Source: Deltaproteobacteria bacterium (GTDB taxonomy: Bacteria > Desulfobacterota > DSM-4660 > Desulfatiglandales > HGW-15). From it: 6,445 nt of DNA. Every line of letters starts with the position of its first letter. Position 1 is the stretch's first letter. The notes under the pieces were generated by a model that worked only from the letters and a program-made list of their open reading frames with translations, had not been told where the DNA came from and made no database searches. Shown here in pieces: positions 5,895-6,445 of the stretch. Location of the stretch: the NCBI GenBank assembly GCA_016932235.1, contig JAFGDF010000086.1:1-6445 (forward strand), read 5' to 3'. The translations under genes were made by a program, and so were the position numbers.

Positions 5895-5924
5895 ATTTTA
5901 AACACATAATCAGAATAAGTACAA
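5895..5924 (-). promoter_or_regulatory. Weak candidate promoter of the FecR-domain gene
   Basis: On the minus strand TTGTAC (5924-5919) and TAAAAT (5900-5895) are 18 bases apart, in an AT-rich stretch 30-60 bases upstream of the gene. The -10 box is good, five of six, but the -35 matches only three of six. Confidence 0.3.
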
Positions 5925-5957
5925 GCAGGAATTTTGACCTCACCTTCAGGGAATTAG

Positions 5958-5978
5958 AGGCTCAGGGCACAGGTCGCA
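5958..5978 (+). repeat. Three degenerate tandem heptamers (left array)
   Basis: AGGCTCA, GGGCACA and GGTCGCA follow one another without gaps, with consensus RGKCNCA. They are the inverted counterpart of the array at 6035-6062, about 56 bp away. No open frame of note covers them. Confidence 0.55.
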
Positions 5979-6034
5979 ATGGGACACGGAATGGATTTAT
6001 AATTCCAGAGTCCTGCTTCTTGATTTTTCTTGCT

Positions 6035-6062
6035 CGCGCCCTGTGCCTTGCGCCTTAAGCCT
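6035..6062 (-). repeat. Four degenerate tandem heptamers (right array, inverted)
   Basis: On the plus strand CGCGCCC, TGTGCCT, TGCGCCT and TAAGCCT run in register. On the minus strand they read AGGCTTA, AGGCGCA, AGGCACA, GGGCGCG, close to the units of the left array. Together the arrays can form an imperfect stem centred on GGCACAGG/CCTGTGCC. Confidence 0.6.
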
Positions 6063-6117
6063 TGTTCATGCACCGCAGATGATACTTTGATGGCGCTTCA
6101 TGTCCGGAGATATTTAC

Positions 6118-6147
6118 TTGACAGCGTCTTCAAATTCCCGGTAAAAT
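6118..6147 (+). promoter_or_regulatory. Sigma-70 promoter of the right-hand gene
   Basis: TTGACA (6118-6123), a perfect -35 box, is followed after 18 bases by TAAAAT (6142-6147), five of six. A transcript starting near 6154 would carry a leader of about 188 nt before the gene at 6342. Confidence 0.6.
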
Positions 6148-6153
6148 CAAGAC

Positions 6154-6341
6154 AAGGTTGAGAATTTTTCGTTAGACATGCAAAAAGACAACCCACCAGT
6201 TCCCCTCTCCTTTTAATATTGTTTCTATTTGTCGGTGGTTAATCAACTTTTTTGTTATCAATAAAAAGCTCACGCCATCAGAAAGGGCGCTTTGTCACCC
6301 TGTAATATTTCTGTAATTACTCGTAAGAGGAGAAAAGCCAG
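6154..6341 (+). other. Long 5' leader with a 12-codon ORF and a possible hairpin
   Basis: A short frame at 6178-6216 would encode MQKDNPPVPLSF, with three prolines in twelve residues, but it has no clear ribosome-binding site. Its first half contains AACCCACC, which can pair with GGTGGTT near 6234-6240, leaving one bulged C and a ~36-nt loop. A T-run follows shortly after (TTTTTT, about 6248-6253). A second stem, AAAGC-GCC/GGC-GCTTT, lies around 6265-6295. No known riboswitch consensus was recognised. Confidence 0.3.
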
Positions 6342-6445
6342 ATGAAGAACAGTCTTCAAAAAATATTCAAAGGAACCGTCCTGGCCGTTCTGATCGGCCT
6401 GATTGCCTTTCCAGCATATGCCCAGGGCATTGACGAAAGCATTAA
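6342..6445 (+). CDS. N-terminus of an exported or membrane protein, cut by window end
   Basis: Only 34 codons are visible. They start MKNSLQKIFKG and continue with a hydrophobic core TVLAVLIGLIAFPAYA, ending in a signal-peptidase I site AYA before QGIDESI. AGAGGAG at 6326-6332, nine bases before the ATG, is a strong ribosome-binding site, so start and frame are reliable. Little more can be said. A cleavable signal followed by a short GIDESIN-type segment is reminiscent of some alanine/glycine:cation symporters (AGCS family) that carry an N-terminal signal, but this is a weak impression. A promoter at 6118-6147 probably drives it. Confidence 0.8.
   Translation, partial: MKNSLQKIFKGTVLAVLIGLIAFPAYAQGIDESI

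Noticed and set aside
5855..6058. 67-codon plus-strand open frame upstream of the right-hand gene
   Set aside because: It begins inside the FecR-domain gene on the opposite strand, runs through the heptamer arrays and has no coding character.
6154..6341. Cyclic-di-GMP (GEMM) or glycine riboswitch in the leader
   Set aside because: The conserved core sequences of these classes could not be found on inspection.

Overview
The window carries five genes plus the start of a sixth, on both strands. It reads like a chromosomal stretch from a Gram-negative bacterium. The lipoprotein, the Skp-type envelope chaperone, the FecR-domain secreted protein and the PspF/PspA pair with a sigma-54 promoter all require a double membrane or sigma-54 biology. 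Gene style and the palindrome-rich intergenic DNA suggest a deltaproteobacterium (Desulfobacterota), but this is an inference and no taxonomic marker gene is present.

Left part (1-1916): a divergent phage-shock-protein (Psp) module. pspA is on the minus strand and its C-terminus is cut by the window edge. pspF, its sigma-54 activator, is on the plus strand. The 393-bp space between them can be read in some detail. It holds a well-spaced -24/-12 promoter for pspA and, about 100 and 120 bp upstream of its predicted start point, two 15-bp dyads of the form TGGT-N7-GCCA set 20 bp apart. These are the expected PspF activator sites. A possible sigma-70 promoter for pspF overlaps one of them, which would allow autorepression. 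A densely folded region with a long palindrome fills the rest. PspF lacks an N-terminal sensory domain and keeps the tryptophan through which PspA inhibits it in E. coli.

Middle (1917-4912): a truncated N-terminal remnant of adenine deaminase lies on the minus strand, with its homology ending a few bases from the pspF stop codon. Its candidate promoter is back-to-back with that of a two-gene plus-strand operon. That operon encodes a lipid-anchored Skp/OmpH-family protein and a ~697-residue secreted protein with an N-terminal dockerin-like EF-hand pair, a cysteine-containing middle domain, four Dictyostelium-type CTDC cysteine repeats and a beta-rich C-terminus. A periplasmic chaperone beside a large disulfide-rich exported protein suggests, without proving, that the first helps deliver the second.

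Right part (4913-6445): a minus-strand secreted FecR-domain protein converges on the operon. A 475-bp divergent intergenic region holds two arrays of degenerate heptamers in inverted orientation and a good sigma-70 promoter with a ~190-nt leader. The last gene enters with a signal peptide and is cut by the window end.

No rRNA, tRNA, CRISPR array, insertion sequence or recognisable riboswitch was seen. I do not see a wholly new system. The most informative signals are the paired PspF-site dyads and the architecture of the secreted protein.
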